A stretch of DNA of 19,897 nt from the NCBI GenBank assembly GCA_028565635.1, contig JAOXYB010010900.1:1-19897 (forward strand), in the 5' to 3' direction. The stretch is from Phoronis ovalis. Its lineage: Eukaryota; Phoronida; Phoronidae. The notes below the pieces were generated by a model. It was not told the DNA's origin. It searched no databases and saw only the letters and a list, made by a program, of their open reading frames with translations. The translations under genes and the position numbers were made by a program. Within the stretch, counting starts at the first letter, position 1. The number at the start of each line of letters is the position of its first letter. Below are positions 19,399-19,897 of the stretch, piece after piece.

Positions 19399-19897
19399 TC
19401 CTGTATTTATAGTTATAATAACAGCAAAGATATCAACGACATCTGGAACAATTTTAAAAGTGTCATCGCCAACGCGATGAAAGAGCACGTACCATCAAAG
19501 ATGACATCTAGTCGCTTCAACCCACCGTGGATAGACACGAAGGTTAAACGTAGCGCCAGAAAGAAGAAACGGGCTTTTCTCAAAGCCAAGTCCACTGGGT
19601 CGACTAGAGATTGGGAACGCTACGGCAAAATCAAGAAATCACACCAGAAATTATGTCGAACGACGAGGAACGAATATATTTCAAGTATGGTTTGTCCTGA
19701 CATTTCTGATAAACCAAAACGCTTCTGGGGTTTTATCAAGTCACAACGCTGTGACAATGTAGGTGTTGCACCTCAACGAAGCACTGATGGAATAGTGTAT
19801 AGCGATGACTTGAAAAAGGCGGAAATATTAAATGCCCAGTTTGCCTCGGTCTTCTCCACCCCTACGTCATCGCCAACGCAAATACTGGGACAGCCAA
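19399..19897 (+). mobile_element. Non-LTR retrotransposon (LINE) fragment, endonuclease-RT linker region
   Basis: An open plus-strand frame follows the TAA at 19396-19398 and runs to the window edge without a stop. It reads DINDIWNNFKSVIANAMKEH, then VPSKMTSSRFNPPWIDTKVK, a Lys/Arg-rich stretch, WERYGKIKKSH, PKRFWGFIKSQR and KKAEILNAQFASVFSTP. This pattern (PPWI, basic helix, FWxFIK, KAExLNxxFxSVF) is typical of the segment between endonuclease and reverse transcriptase in Jockey/CR1-type LINEs. Codon use and CpG content are richer than in the host DNA nearby. It is 5' truncated near 19400, with no endonuclease and no ATG; the reverse transcriptase would follow beyond the window. The frame is intact here, so the copy is fairly young. 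Confidence 0.85.

Noticed and set aside
1-19897. A new multi-gene system spanning the window
   Set aside because: The three genes have no shared orientation, and only two are recognised, with separate known roles. Nothing in the sequence ties them together.

Overview
The window looks like nuclear DNA of an invertebrate animal. It is strongly AT-rich, its genes are split by many GT-AG introns of about 0.2-0.8 kb, and it holds several short inverted-repeat transposons, a minisatellite and a LINE fragment. The recognisable proteins are animal ones: the kinase domain of a class III myosin and the centriolar satellite protein CCDC14. I cannot name the species. No prokaryotic features, CRISPR arrays or rRNA genes were seen.

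Layout. (1) 1-2639, minus strand: the first three coding exons of a myosin III/NINAC-type gene, giving 136 residues that reach kinase subdomain V; the rest lies beyond position 1. (2) 2640-6530: no supportable gene. It contains a 319-bp foldback element with tRNA-like Pol III boxes close to the kinase start codon, and a possible divergent promoter near 6300-6570. (3) 6530-9462, plus strand: a small four-coding-exon gene for a 121-residue, charged, probably coiled-coil protein that I do not recognise. (4) 9463-10597: the shared 3' region of two convergent genes. Candidate poly(A) signals for the two strands lie within about 60 bp of each other, and one overlaps the CCDC14 stop codon. (5) 10598-17501, minus strand: a complete CCDC14 orthologue of ten coding exons and 942 residues. 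One intron has a GC-AG boundary, and another carries a 513-bp Harbinger-like MITE. (6) 17502-19395: a 15-copy 34-bp minisatellite just upstream of CCDC14, then a second foldback element, diverged repeats and a short perfect hairpin. (7) 19399-19897, plus strand: a 5'-truncated non-LTR retrotransposon fragment, open to the window edge.

How the genes relate. Myosin III acts in actin-based cell protrusions, and CCDC14 acts at centrosomes and centriolar satellites. The small gene between them has no known role. The kinase gene and the small gene are head to head, 3.9 kb apart. The small gene and CCDC14 are tail to tail. Nothing in the sequence shows that the three share a pathway. I found no convincing new multi-gene system. 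The most unusual items are the unrecognised small gene, the phase-proven GC-AG intron, the foldback with tRNA-like arms, and the nearly abutting 3' ends. All exon joins below come from reading frame, intron phase and splice motifs by eye; no transcript evidence or database search was used.
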